Assembly (NCBI GenBank): GCA_039024635.1
Contig: JBCCQA010000010.1
Coordinates: 74,753 to 138,752, forward strand
From: Kuafuiihalomonas sp039024635
Lineage (GTDB): Bacteria; Myxococcota; Kuafuiibacteriia; Kuafuiibacteriales; Kuafuiibacteriaceae
Direction: 5' to 3'
Length of the DNA: 64,000 bases
Shown: positions 25,407 to 33,790 of the stretch, piece by piece
Layout of the letters: the number at the start of each line of letters is the position of its first letter
Position numbering within the stretch: position 1 is the first letter of the stretch
Made by a program: the position numbers and the translations under genes
Notes under the pieces: generated by a model
Databases searched by the model: none
What the model was told of the DNA's origin: nothing
Seen by the model: the letters and a program-made list of their open reading frames with translations, nothing else

Positions 25407-25740
25407 GCCCACGACCTCGTCGACGCCACCGCCCGGTTGCGTAGCCTTCCTCGCCCGGGGTGCGAGCATGCACCCTACCCTTCACGACGACGACGTCGTC
25501 TGGGCCGACCCGAGCATCGGCTTTCGGGACCTCGCGGTTGGGGACCTCGTCGTCGTCCGCCATCCCTGTGAGCCAGGGCTACTCATGGTCAAACGGGTGA
25601 GCTCCTTCGGCAACGCTCGCTTCTCCGTGAGCAGCGACAACCCGCTGGAAGGGCAGGACTCCCGTCACTTTGGACCACTGTCCGACGCGGATCTGGTCGG
25701 GCTCGTCCGTCGAGTCGACCCGAGTCCAGACCAAGGCTAG
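25348..25740 (+). CDS. sodX: Nickel-type SOD maturation protease SodX (S26 family)
   Basis: Up to 130 residues; conserved sequence begins near residue 31, so the ATG at 25348, which overlaps sodN by 59 bp, may be longer than the real start. No better ATG, GTG or TTG in frame was found. The signal-peptidase-like catalytic Ser is S40 in ASMHPTL and the Lys is K82 in MVKRV. GDLVVVRHP and SSDNP-x-x-GQDSRHFGPL are SodX landmarks. It removes the SodN leader to expose His1 for nickel binding. The tight coupling to sodN confirms the assignment. Confidence 0.9.
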   Translation: MRSSGRPRSATSNGCSQEAEPTTSSTPPPGCVAFLARGASMHPTLHDDDVVWADPSIGFRDLAVGDLVVVRHPCEPGLLMVKRVSSFGNARFSVSSDNPLEGQDSRHFGPLSDADLVGLVRRVDPSPDQG

Positions 25741-25824
25741 GGCCGACGCCGCTCCAGGCTCGAGAGTTGTTTCGACAGGGACAGTCCAAGAACTCGGATC
25801 GACGTCGGCTTGATCTTTTTGCGA

Positions 25825-25844
25825 TTGATTCTCATTCTCGTCAA
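25825..25844. promoter_or_regulatory. Fur-type box upstream of the small protein/FecA-like receptor
   Basis: The 20-bp segment starts TTGATTCTCA and ends TTCTCGTCAA, closely resembling the box at 12432-12454. It lies 37 bp before the small protein gene at 25882. Confidence 0.6.
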
Positions 25845-25881
25845 GCTTGATTTTGGCCGCATCTTCCGCTTTGAACGGCCT

Positions 25882-26139
25882 ATGGACGAATCACCGAGAC
25901 CTGGCGCTCGACGCCAGCCCTGCACCCGAACCCTCGTCGCAGACAGCCCGGTCGTTCGGGTCGAAGTCTCGGACTGCGGTATCCGGGAAGTCCTGGTCGG
26001 TGGATTGACCATCAAGTTCGAGGCGCACGCCTTCGAAGAGTTCGTGAATACGCTGCAGCAGGCCTCAGGCTACCTGCTCAATTCGGGCGCCGGTGAGCGC
26101 ATGAAGCTCGCCTTGGTCCCCGATTCGACCGCACACTAA
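25882..26139 (+). CDS. Small hypothetical protein in iron region
   Basis: An 85-residue soluble protein without signal peptide. The core VVRVEVSDCGIREVLVGGLTIKFEAHAFEEFVNTLQQA reads as two or three beta strands followed by a helix. The pattern 'Cys-Gly, strand, leucine-rich strand, F-E-E-F helix' recalls a widespread class of small uncharacterised proteins, but I cannot name it. It starts 37 bp after a Fur-type box and precedes a FecA-like receptor by 150 bp, so it is probably iron-regulated. Confidence 0.55.
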   Translation: MDESPRPGARRQPCTRTLVADSPVVRVEVSDCGIREVLVGGLTIKFEAHAFEEFVNTLQQASGYLLNSGAGERMKLALVPDSTAH

Positions 26140-26289
26140 CGAATCCAGCCCAACCCGGCACGAAGGCCATTCGCTCTTGCGCGGTTGACGGAATACGACC
26201 GAGTGCGCACGGGCTTAGAGCGAATCGCCGGCGCCGGCTCCCACCCTGATGCGCTTGGGATGCGGCCCGCTTGCTTCGGACCCGCCCCA

Positions 26290-28692
26290 ATGACCCCTCG
26301 CGCCCTCTTTGCCGCCCTCGTCTCCTTTGGCGCATGCCTCTCCAGTACGTGGCCCACGCGGGTCCTCGCACAACCCGAAGAGGCGGACACGTCGACCCCG
26401 CCGATGACAAGGGACGACCTGAAGTACTTCGAAGACGCGTCCGAAGCGCCGGAGATCAAGGACGGCGCAACAGACGAACGAGCCCTCCCGAGCTTGGATC
26501 CGAGGCTGATGGACAGGGTGTCGATCTTCGGTCGCAAGGTCGACAGTCCGAGGATCGCGGGCTCAGCTCATCTCCTCGATGACGAAGATCTGCAGCGCTT
26601 CGAGCAGAACGACATCCACAAGATTCTGAGCCAAGTCCCAGGCGTCTACGTTCGGGGTGAAGACGGCTACGGACTCCGACCCAACATCAGCCTCCGGGGC
26701 GTCGACCCAACTCGAAGCTCCAAGATTGTCCTGCTCGAAGACAACATCCTTCTCGGCCCTGCGCCCTACTCGGCCCCGGCCGCCTACTACTTCCCCCTCA
26801 TGACGCGCATGACCGGAGTGGAGGTCTTCAAAGGTCCCGCCGCCATCGTGACCGGTCCCAACACTATCGGCGGGGCCATCAACTTTCAGACCCAGTCCAT
26901 TCCCGGGTCGACGGTGGCCTTCCTCGATCTAGCGGGGGGCAACGACAGCTTCGCCAAGGTTCATGGCTACGCGGGCACCGGCACCGAAAACTGGGGGATC
27001 CTCGTCGAGGGCGTTCACCTACGGACCGACGGATTCAAGGAACTCGCGACGGAGGCTTTCGAGCTCGCTGACGACGCAGGGACGGGCTTCGATCGTAACG
27101 ACGTCATGGTGAAGGCGCGGGTCAACACGGACCTGAGTGCGCCTGTCTTTCAGCAGCTTCGACTGAAGCTGGGCTGGGGCTCGGAGGTTTCCAACGAGAC
27201 CTATCTCGGACTCTCGGAAGCCGACTTTGCTCGAAACGCGGCCTTACGCTACCCGGCCTCGCAGCTCGACCGCATGACTTGGGATCGGCTTCAGGCCGAG
27301 CTGACCCACGAGATCAGCCAGGAACGCTGGCGACTTAGGACCACATTTTACCGCCACGATTTCTGGAGGAACTGGAGACGTCTGGACGGCTTTGGTCCCT
27401 TCGGGGGCGCCAGCATCAACGACGTCCTTCGGCTGTCCGGCAACGAGGAGCGGCTTGCAACCCTGACCGGTGACCAGAACAGCTCGCAGTCAAACGAGAC
27501 TCTGCTCATCACCTTCAACGATCGCAGCTTCGTGAGTCAGGGCATTCAGTCGGAGTTTAGCACGCAGTTCGAGACGGGATGGCTTCGGCACGACGTTCGA
27601 GCCGGTGCACGACTTCACTTCGACCGGGTGGAGCGTGACCACGACTCGGAAGAGTACGCGATGGAGAGGGGCCGAATGCTGCGGACGGACAACCCGCGCT
27701 TCGCTACGACCGCGAACCGAGATAAGGCGCTGGCCGGCGCCTTCTTCCTGCAGGACCAGCTCTCGGTGGGTAGCCTGGCCGTGGTCCCCGCCGTCCGGGT
27801 GGAGCTGATTCAGATCGACCGGGCCATCCTGACCGACGACCCGGGTTTCGGCATCGCGCCCAACCGATCCCAGTTCAACGCCATTGCCCTTCCGGGCATC
27901 GGCGCGAGCTACGGCATTGGAGAGAGACTGTTCGTCTTGGCCGGCGTCCACCGAGGCTTCAGCCCCGCTGCACCATCTTCGGCTCGACCCCTCGGGGTTA
28001 GCGGCAATCCAGAGACCGTGCCGCCCGAACTGTCGTGGAATGTCGAGAGTGGACTCCGATTCGTCTCCGACAGCTTCAGCGCCGAGGCCATCGGCTTCGC
28101 CAATCTCTACGAAAACTTCATCGTCAACTGCACCCGGTCGGCCGGCTGCTCGGCCCAGGACTTGGATGATCAGCAGGATCTGGGCGGGGTGAACACCTTC
28201 GGCGTCGAGACACAGCTTCGAGGCCAAACTAAACTTCCGTTCGGGCTGACCGGCACGCTCGGGCTCGTCTACACCTTCACCCGCTCCACGATTGAGAGCG
28301 ACATCGAGGACGGCGTCGTTTCGGTCTTCAACGGCGCCGAGGCTGGAGACCGCTTTCCCTTTCTCCCGCTGCACGTCGGCAGCCTGACGGGCGGAATAGG
28401 CAATGAGTTCTTCGGCCTGGACGTGACCCTACGTGGGCAGAGCCGGACCTTCGACGTACCCGAGGGCGCCATTCCCGACGAGGAGCTGGCCCCCCGGAGC
28501 GCCTTCTTCAGCGATGCCTTCGCCGTACTCGACGCCAGCGCCCGCTACCGACCCACGGCCTGGCTGGAGATCTACGCCAGCGGGACGAATCTGACCGATG
28601 CCCGCTATGTCGTTGGACGGCGTCCCTTCGGACCTCGCCCGGGCCAGACTTTGACCGTTTTTGGCGGTGTGAAGCTCAGGTACGGACCCTGA
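26290..28692 (+). CDS. TonB-dependent receptor, FecA-like
   Basis: An 800-residue outer-membrane receptor. Start at 26290 gives a signal peptide ending at VLAQPEE. The plug carries LSQVPGVYVRGEDGYGLRPNISLRGVDPTRSSKIVLLEDNILLGPAPYSAPAAYYFPLM, the block typical of FecA-type ferric citrate and related receptors. The barrel continues to a C-terminus ending in PGQTLTVFGGVKLRYGP. Imports a ferric chelate, using TonB. No FecR/FecI pair is nearby; regulation is more likely through the Fur-type box before the upstream small gene. The exact chelate is not predictable. Confidence 0.88.
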   Translation: MTPRALFAALVSFGACLSSTWPTRVLAQPEEADTSTPPMTRDDLKYFEDASEAPEIKDGATDERALPSLDPRLMDRVSIFGRKVDSPRIAGSAHLLDDEDLQRFEQNDIHKILSQVPGVYVRGEDGYGLRPNISLRGVDPTRSSKIVLLEDNILLGPAPYSAPAAYYFPLMTRMTGVEVFKGPAAIVTGPNTIGGAINFQTQSIPGSTVAFLDLAGGNDSFAKVHGYAGTGTENWGILVEGVHLRTDGFKELATEAFELADDAGTGFDRNDVMVKARVNTDLSAPVFQQLRLKLGWGSEVSNETYLGLSEADFARNAALRYPASQLDRMTWDRLQAELTHEISQERWRLRTTFYRHDFWRNWRRLDGFGPFGGASINDVLRLSGNEERLATLTGDQNSSQSNETLLITFNDRSFVSQGIQSEFSTQFETGWLRHDVRAGARLHFDRVERDHDSEEYAMERGRMLRTDNPRFATTANRDKALAGAFFLQDQLSVGSLAVVPAVRVELIQIDRAILTDDPGFGIAPNRSQFNAIALPGIGASYGIGERLFVLAGVHRGFSPAAPSSARPLGVSGNPETVPPELSWNVESGLRFVSDSFSAEAIGFANLYENFIVNCTRSAGCSAQDLDDQQDLGGVNTFGVETQLRGQTKLPFGLTGTLGLVYTFTRSTIESDIEDGVVSVFNGAEAGDRFPFLPLHVGSLTGGIGNEFFGLDVTLRGQSRTFDVPEGAIPDEELAPRSAFFSDAFAVLDASARYRPTAWLEIYASGTNLTDARYVVGRRPFGPRPGQTLTVFGGVKLRYGP

Positions 28693-28780
28693 AGCCGGGG
28701 AGCCCCAGGGAAGCGAATTCATAGCGCGGGATTTCAAATGCGTTCTCTCCGGGCGCTGCTAGACTTCGATCGGGTTGCGG

Positions 28781-30046
28781 ATGAGCCAACAGCCTAAACC
28801 CTTCTGGACCCACCTTGCTTTGCGGGCCCTGGGACTCTGCGCGCTAGTAACCCCTCTCTCGGCCTGCAGCGAGGAGCCGCCGTCAGAGCCACCCATAGGA
28901 TTGAGTCTGAGCGAGCTGGGCGAAGAACTCTTCCACGATACCGTCTTGTCTCAGAATCAGACTCAGGCCTGCGCCACCTGCCACGACCCTGAAGGGGGCT
29001 ACGCGGACGGTCGTACCGATGCGGCCGGCCGGGTCCGTCCCGTGTCTTTGGGCGACGACGGCGTCTCTTTCGGGGGACGAAACGCACCTTCGGCCGCCTA
29101 CGCCCTCTTCAGCCCCCCCTTTTCGAAGGGCCAGCGGCAGCGCTTCAACAAGCAGAACTCGAACCGCCTCTACCAAGGCTATCTCGGCGGTCTTTTTTGG
29201 GATGGCCGCGCCCCAACCTTGGCCGATCAAGCCGGTGGACCCCCGCTGAATCCGATCGAGATGGGAATGACCGACGAGTTTGCCTTGATGGACCGTTTGG
29301 AGGCCCACCCGCGGTATGGCCGGGCCTTTCGGGAGCTGTTCGGATCCGAAATCTTCGATGATCCGCTGGGCGCCTATGCCTCGATGACGGGCGCCATCGC
29401 CGCCTACGAATCCGACGAGGCGACCTTTGCCCCTTTCGACTCCAAGTACGACCGGTCGCTCAGGAACGAGGAACAGCTGAGTTTCAAGGAGCTGACGGGG
29501 AAGTCCGTCTTCTTCAGTGAGTTCGCCAACTGCGGGATCTGCCATCAGCTCCATGCGGTCGGCGACCCGGTGAACAAGATCAGGGAGCCCTTCACCGGCT
29601 TCGAGTTCCACAACGTCGGCACCCCGGCCAACCCCGCAACCAGAAGGCTCAGTCAGGTTGGCGCACCCGACATCGGACTCGCCGCCAACCCAGCCGTGCC
29701 CGAGGCCGACCGAGCGGACGCTCGAGGCAAGTTCAAGGTGCCGACACTGCGCAACGTCGCCGTCACCGGACCCTACATGCACAACGGCGTCTTCGTGCGG
29801 CTCAGCACCGTGGTCGAGTTCTACGCCCAGTTCACGGATCCTCAGAATCGTCGACTCAACCCAGAGACAGGCGAACGCTGGGCGCCCCCCGAAGTTCCAG
29901 AAACGGTGGCGCGCGACTTGCTCCGGGTCGGGGACCGACTGACTGATCTTCAGATCGAATCGCTAGTCTGTTTCCTCCGTGCTCTCACCGATGCCCGCTT
30001 CGAGGATCGGATACCGGACGAGCCAGGCATCGATTGCGCCGACTGA
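28781..30046 (+). CDS. Di-heme cytochrome c peroxidase-family lipoprotein (CcP/MauG)
   Basis: A 421-residue lipoprotein (signal with lipobox LSAC, Cys29). Two c-type heme sites are present: CATCH at 64-68 and CGICH at 251-255, with FWDGRAPTLADQA, NPIEMG and the C-terminal FKVPTLRNVAVTGPYMHNGVF block that define the bacterial di-heme peroxidase family. Members reduce H2O2 in the periplasm or oxidise protein or iron substrates. It lies between a FecA-like receptor and a convergent imelysin operon; a role in iron redox handling is an inference from that context. Confidence 0.9.
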   Translation: MSQQPKPFWTHLALRALGLCALVTPLSACSEEPPSEPPIGLSLSELGEELFHDTVLSQNQTQACATCHDPEGGYADGRTDAAGRVRPVSLGDDGVSFGGRNAPSAAYALFSPPFSKGQRQRFNKQNSNRLYQGYLGGLFWDGRAPTLADQAGGPPLNPIEMGMTDEFALMDRLEAHPRYGRAFRELFGSEIFDDPLGAYASMTGAIAAYESDEATFAPFDSKYDRSLRNEEQLSFKELTGKSVFFSEFANCGICHQLHAVGDPVNKIREPFTGFEFHNVGTPANPATRRLSQVGAPDIGLAANPAVPEADRADARGKFKVPTLRNVAVTGPYMHNGVFVRLSTVVEFYAQFTDPQNRRLNPETGERWAPPEVPETVARDLLRVGDRLTDLQIESLVCFLRALTDARFEDRIPDEPGIDCAD

Positions 30047-30055
30047 AGGCAGCGC

Positions 30056-31138
30056 TCAATCACCGTCGGTGAAGGTCAGACCGATGTCGATCCGCAGTGC
30101 GATGGGCACGTCCCTTCGCAGCGCCGTTTCCAGGGCCAGGAAGGCGGCCGCAGAGCGACTTTGGTCGGCCGCCAACGCCGCCGCGTCGGCTTCAGCCAGG
30201 ATCCCGTTGACTACGTCGATGGCCTCGGCACGGTCGTTGGCCCGCATCGCGTCGTAAAAGGTATCGGTGGTCGCCGTCATGCTGGTATCCGCGTCTAGAA
30301 AGCTCCGAACCGCCGCAACCCCGACCTGAATATTATCGTAGAAGCTGCCGGCGAGCTGGGCATCGGGCAGGGCTTGAAGCTTCCGGCGGCGCAAGTACTC
30401 CACGTGGCGAATGACCGCCACCAAGGTTTCGACGATGGGATCTGAGCCGTCTTCGAGCTCGCCTTCCAGCAACAGGTCTCGGAAGGGGCGCCCCGTGTCG
30501 AGGAAGGCCGTGGTCCAACCGCTCTCGACCCTTTCCGCACGCCGCCGGAGAAGGTCGGCCATGCCTTCGGCGTAGGCGCACTTGCGGCCACGGGCGGTGA
30601 AGTCGGCTACGACGTCGACCGGGTCCGTCGACGGCTCCTCGGCCGTGTCCTGAAAGAGCAGAATCTCCAAGGCGAGTAGGCCGACTTCTCGGAAGATCAG
30701 ATTGTCGAAGAAGCTGCCGTCGAGGGTAGCATCAGAGCCGAGATCTCGCTCGATGGCGTCTTGGACCGTGTTCGTAAAGTCGCTGCCCCGCTGGCGCATC
30801 GACTCGACGAAGAGGATAGAAGGGACGATGACGTCGTCGTCCAGGGGACCGATGTTGTAGAGCGCGGCCGCATTCCAGACCTCCGCCGTAGCTCGCCACT
30901 GCTGCTGGGCGAGACCGAGGCTGGCTTCGCTCGGGTCGGAGCAGAAGTTGGTAATCGCGCCCTCCAGCAGGCCGACGCTTTCGGCGAAGTTCGAGAAGGC
31001 CGGCACGATGGTGCCGTCCACGACGGCTTCGAGCGCCGGCTGAAGGTCAGCGGGCGGAGGGAGGGTCTCCGTTTCACTCCCGCAGGCCAGACTCATAGTC
31101 AGAAGAAAGGACGCTATCGAGAATCGTAGATGCTTCAT
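30056..31138 (-). CDS. Imelysin-family lipoprotein (GxxALE subtype)
   Basis: A 360-residue lipoprotein (signal to LLTMSLAC). It is an imelysin-like helical protein: WRATAEVWNAAALYNIGPLDD and, instead of the GxHxxE metal motif, REVGLLALEILLF, which keeps the Glu but not the His, as in the GFxALExLLF subtype. Last gene of the minus-strand operon (imelysin, di-heme oxidoreductase, DUF1513, this gene). Imelysins are periplasmic iron-uptake-related proteins; the biochemical role is not settled. It converges with the cytochrome peroxidase gene. Confidence 0.85.
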   Translation of the reverse strand: MKHLRFSIASFLLTMSLACGSETETLPPPADLQPALEAVVDGTIVPAFSNFAESVGLLEGAITNFCSDPSEASLGLAQQQWRATAEVWNAAALYNIGPLDDDVIVPSILFVESMRQRGSDFTNTVQDAIERDLGSDATLDGSFFDNLIFREVGLLALEILLFQDTAEEPSTDPVDVVADFTARGRKCAYAEGMADLLRRRAERVESGWTTAFLDTGRPFRDLLLEGELEDGSDPIVETLVAVIRHVEYLRRRKLQALPDAQLAGSFYDNIQVGVAAVRSFLDADTSMTATTDTFYDAMRANDRAEAIDVVNGILAEADAAALAADQSRSAAAFLALETALRRDVPIALRIDIGLTFTDGD

Positions 31139-31145
31139 GGTGTTC

Positions 31146-32285
31146 CTAGGCAAAGGCGACGTGGAGGTGGTTGTCCCAGCGTATGTCTTCGTTGCGCCAT
31201 CGTCTCTCGAGCGTACCGGGGTCGAAAGCGTCGAGGCGACGGACCTCTCCCAGCGAGCTGGTGAGGATGAAGTACTCACCCCTGGGGGTCGTGGCGGCAC
31301 CGGAGACGTCGGCAAAAGGATGGTAGGCCACTAGCTGGCCGGAATCGACATCCCAGAATCCGGCCAGATCACCTCGAGGGCTGGTCAAGACGGCGATGCG
31401 GCTGGCCTCCGAAACGGCCACGCTGCCCACGTAGTCTTCGAGCGCGCCGAAGAGTCCCATCCTGTCTTCGAGGTACTCGAGTGCCCCGCCCGGTCGGTGA
31501 ATGGCGCCCAAGGGAAGGACCCGCAGGTGGTCCAGGGCCTCACGCTGAAGCTGCAGGCCAACGACCACCGTCCCGTCCCGCAACACGTCCAAATGGCGGA
31601 TGCTGGCCTTGGATTCGGGGAGGCGGTGTTGAGAGAGCAAACGCCCCGTGCCGAGCTCCAGATAGACCAAAGAGGGATCCATCGTGGCCAGATTGAGCTT
31701 CTCTCGACCCGTCTCGGGACGGGTGAGGATTCCTCCGTTGGCCACCACCGCCGTCTGTTCGTCGGGCATCAGCTCGACCTGGTGGGGCCCGATGCCGAAG
31801 GTGGCGTACTCGCCTATCTGTCGATAGTTGCTGGTCTCTCGAACGCCCAGCCAGCCCTGGCCGGTCCGCTCGTCGGCTTCGCTGGTGTACAGCCACGCGC
31901 CGTCGGCCGAGTAGAACCCATGGCCCTGGAACCGCCGGCCTACGGCCGCATCGATTCGATGGCGGACTCGGCCGGCTCGGATGTCGACGACGAAAGACGC
32001 CTCGCCTGGACGTCGTCCGAACATCGCCATCAACGCACCGTCCATCGGATGGGCCGCCACGTCGTGCCCCCGAAACCCCGAGGAGATCAGAAACGGCGAA
32101 GCTCCGTCCGGTCCGGCCACCACCAAGCTGAAGGTCCCCGACTGGTCGCCCTGGGCGGAGACCCAACGCTCCCTGGGGGCGTCGGGCCGGGCGTCGGGCC
32201 CGCAGGCCCAGTATCCCGGGATCAGCGTGCTGGAAGCAGCGGCCTGGGCCAGGAATCGACGGCGACCCCAGTTGGTCTCTCTCAA
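31146..32285 (-). CDS. DUF1513-family Tat-exported protein
   Basis: About 379 residues from a TTG at 32285 that overlaps the di-heme oxidoreductase stop (TTGA). The N-terminus has a Tat motif, GRRRFLAQAAAS, then a beta-propeller-like protein (GFRGHDVAAHPMDGALMAMFGRRPG, GHGFYSADGAWLYTSEADE, GIGPHQVELMPDEQTAVVANGGI). This pattern is DUF1513. In Pseudomonas, DUF1513, di-heme oxidoreductase and imelysin genes occur together in an iron-regulated set; the same order here supports a shared function, which is still undefined. Confidence 0.85.
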   Translation of the reverse strand: MRETNWGRRRFLAQAAASSTLIPGYWACGPDARPDAPRERWVSAQGDQSGTFSLVVAGPDGASPFLISSGFRGHDVAAHPMDGALMAMFGRRPGEASFVVDIRAGRVRHRIDAAVGRRFQGHGFYSADGAWLYTSEADERTGQGWLGVRETSNYRQIGEYATFGIGPHQVELMPDEQTAVVANGGILTRPETGREKLNLATMDPSLVYLELGTGRLLSQHRLPESKASIRHLDVLRDGTVVVGLQLQREALDHLRVLPLGAIHRPGGALEYLEDRMGLFGALEDYVGSVAVSEASRIAVLTSPRGDLAGFWDVDSGQLVAYHPFADVSGAATTPRGEYFILTSSLGEVRRLDAFDPGTLERRWRNEDIRWDNHLHVAFA

Positions 32286-33754
32286 AGCGACTTCACGAAG
32301 GCGAGAAGAGCGCGCCTCTTCTTGGCCTCCAGATTCAGGAACCGGTCTCGGACTCTGCTGGCCTCGCCGCCATGCCACAGCACAGCTTCCTCCACCGTTC
32401 TCGCTCGCCCGTCATGGAGAAAGCCGACTTCGGTGCCCACGGACCGGGCTAGCCCGGTGGCCCAAAGGGGAGGGGTTCGCCACTCTTGTCCTGAAGCCTC
32501 ATGATCCGGACGACCGTCCGCAAGCTCCTTGCCCATGTCGTGGAGTAGAAGGTCGGTGTAGGGCCATATTCGCTGCTCGGAAAGATGAGGCTCCTCGGGC
32601 CGCATGGCCGTCCGAAAGCTGGGCGTGTGGCAGCCCTGGCATCCGACCTCCATGAAGATCCTGCGGCCCTCCAGCACCATCGGGTGCTCGGGCTTCCGCC
32701 TCTCGGGCACACCTATGGACTCCACGAACTCGAGGAGTAGGTCGAGGAGCGCATTCGAAATCTCCACCCCCTCTGGACCTTTGCCGTGAGGTGCCGCCGC
32801 GCAGCCTGCCTGGACCGAGGTGCATGACTCCTCCGGAAAGACGGGGTTCGTAATGCCCATATCGTCCCGGAGCGCCGCCGCCACTTGGTTTCGCAGCGTG
32901 CTCTGGTTCGCTTTGAGCCCGAAGCGGCCCATCTCCCGTTCGCCGCTCACGGGGTGGTTCACTTGATTCGGACGGCCCGAGATACCGTCCCCATCCGCGT
33001 CCTTGGGGTCGGCCAAGGCCCGGATGGCCTCCTCGGGAATGGCCTCGAGCAGGCCCATTCCGTGGAGGGGAGGCGTGGCTCGAATCCCCGTCAGCAGCGT
33101 CGGTTCCGGGGTCCCGTAGGCCCAGTTCGAGACCTCGAGCTCGGGACGACGGAGCTCGACGGTAGTTCCGTCGGGGTAGCGAAAGGGTGTTCTCTGCCAA
33201 CGAAGCCCAGCCTCCGCCTCGGGCGGAATCTGGCCCGCGCCGGACAGACCCGGGACCATGCGGAGCTGATGCATGAGGTCGGTCGACTGGATCTGAAGCT
33301 GGGTGCCGTAGCGAGGCTCGGGTCGCGGCGCGGCGCCCGAGGGAGCTCCGGGAATACTCAAGCGAACGACGGTGGCCAAGCTCGTCGGACCGTCTTGGGC
33401 GGCGACGGCGCCCCGTCCTCCATCAGCATGACAACCGAGACAGCTTCGAGCGTTGTAGAGCGGGCCTAGGCCGTCCCGGGCATCCGTACTGCTGGGGGCT
33501 CGGACCCAGGGCTGCTGGGCCAGAGCCCGCCCGGCATAGAAGTCGGGCTTTTGGGCCGACGACAGGCTGGCGGCCGGCTTCTTGAACGACGGTCGAGGAC
33601 GAACGGAGACGGTAGTCCCGCCTCCGGGTCGCAGCTCGCTCGGATCGACCGGAGGGGCGGAGCTGCGTTGGCAGGCCAGCCCGCACGAGAAAAGAAGGGT
33701 GGCCGCGAGCCTGAAGCTCGGGGCCACCCTGGGCGAACTAGGCCGCACCTTCAC
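32282..33754 (-). CDS. Di-heme oxidoreductase (DHOR/DUF1111 family) lipoprotein
   Basis: A 490-residue exported protein from a GTG, with a lipobox-like CGLAC (Cys28). Two CxxCH sites: CLGCH 105-109 and CQGCH 372-376. FLHDGRARTVEEAVLWHGGEA near the C-terminus and LTGIRATPPLHGMGLLEAIPEEAI are DHOR family landmarks. Probably a periplasmic electron-transfer enzyme; the substrate is unknown. It sits between an imelysin and DUF1513 in one operon with coupled translation to the latter. Confidence 0.88.
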   Translation of the reverse strand: MKVRPSSPRVAPSFRLAATLLFSCGLACQRSSAPPVDPSELRPGGGTTVSVRPRPSFKKPAASLSSAQKPDFYAGRALAQQPWVRAPSSTDARDGLGPLYNARSCLGCHADGGRGAVAAQDGPTSLATVVRLSIPGAPSGAAPRPEPRYGTQLQIQSTDLMHQLRMVPGLSGAGQIPPEAEAGLRWQRTPFRYPDGTTVELRRPELEVSNWAYGTPEPTLLTGIRATPPLHGMGLLEAIPEEAIRALADPKDADGDGISGRPNQVNHPVSGEREMGRFGLKANQSTLRNQVAAALRDDMGITNPVFPEESCTSVQAGCAAAPHGKGPEGVEISNALLDLLLEFVESIGVPERRKPEHPMVLEGRRIFMEVGCQGCHTPSFRTAMRPEEPHLSEQRIWPYTDLLLHDMGKELADGRPDHEASGQEWRTPPLWATGLARSVGTEVGFLHDGRARTVEEAVLWHGGEASRVRDRFLNLEAKKRRALLAFVKSL

Positions 33755-33790
33755 GCTCGGTGCTCCGTCGACCGCCTTCCGCCGAACGCC

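Noticed and set aside
28720..28745. Possible Fur-like site (TTTCAAATGCGTTCTC) before the di-heme peroxidase
   Set aside because: Too few matching positions and no symmetry; not counted as an operator.
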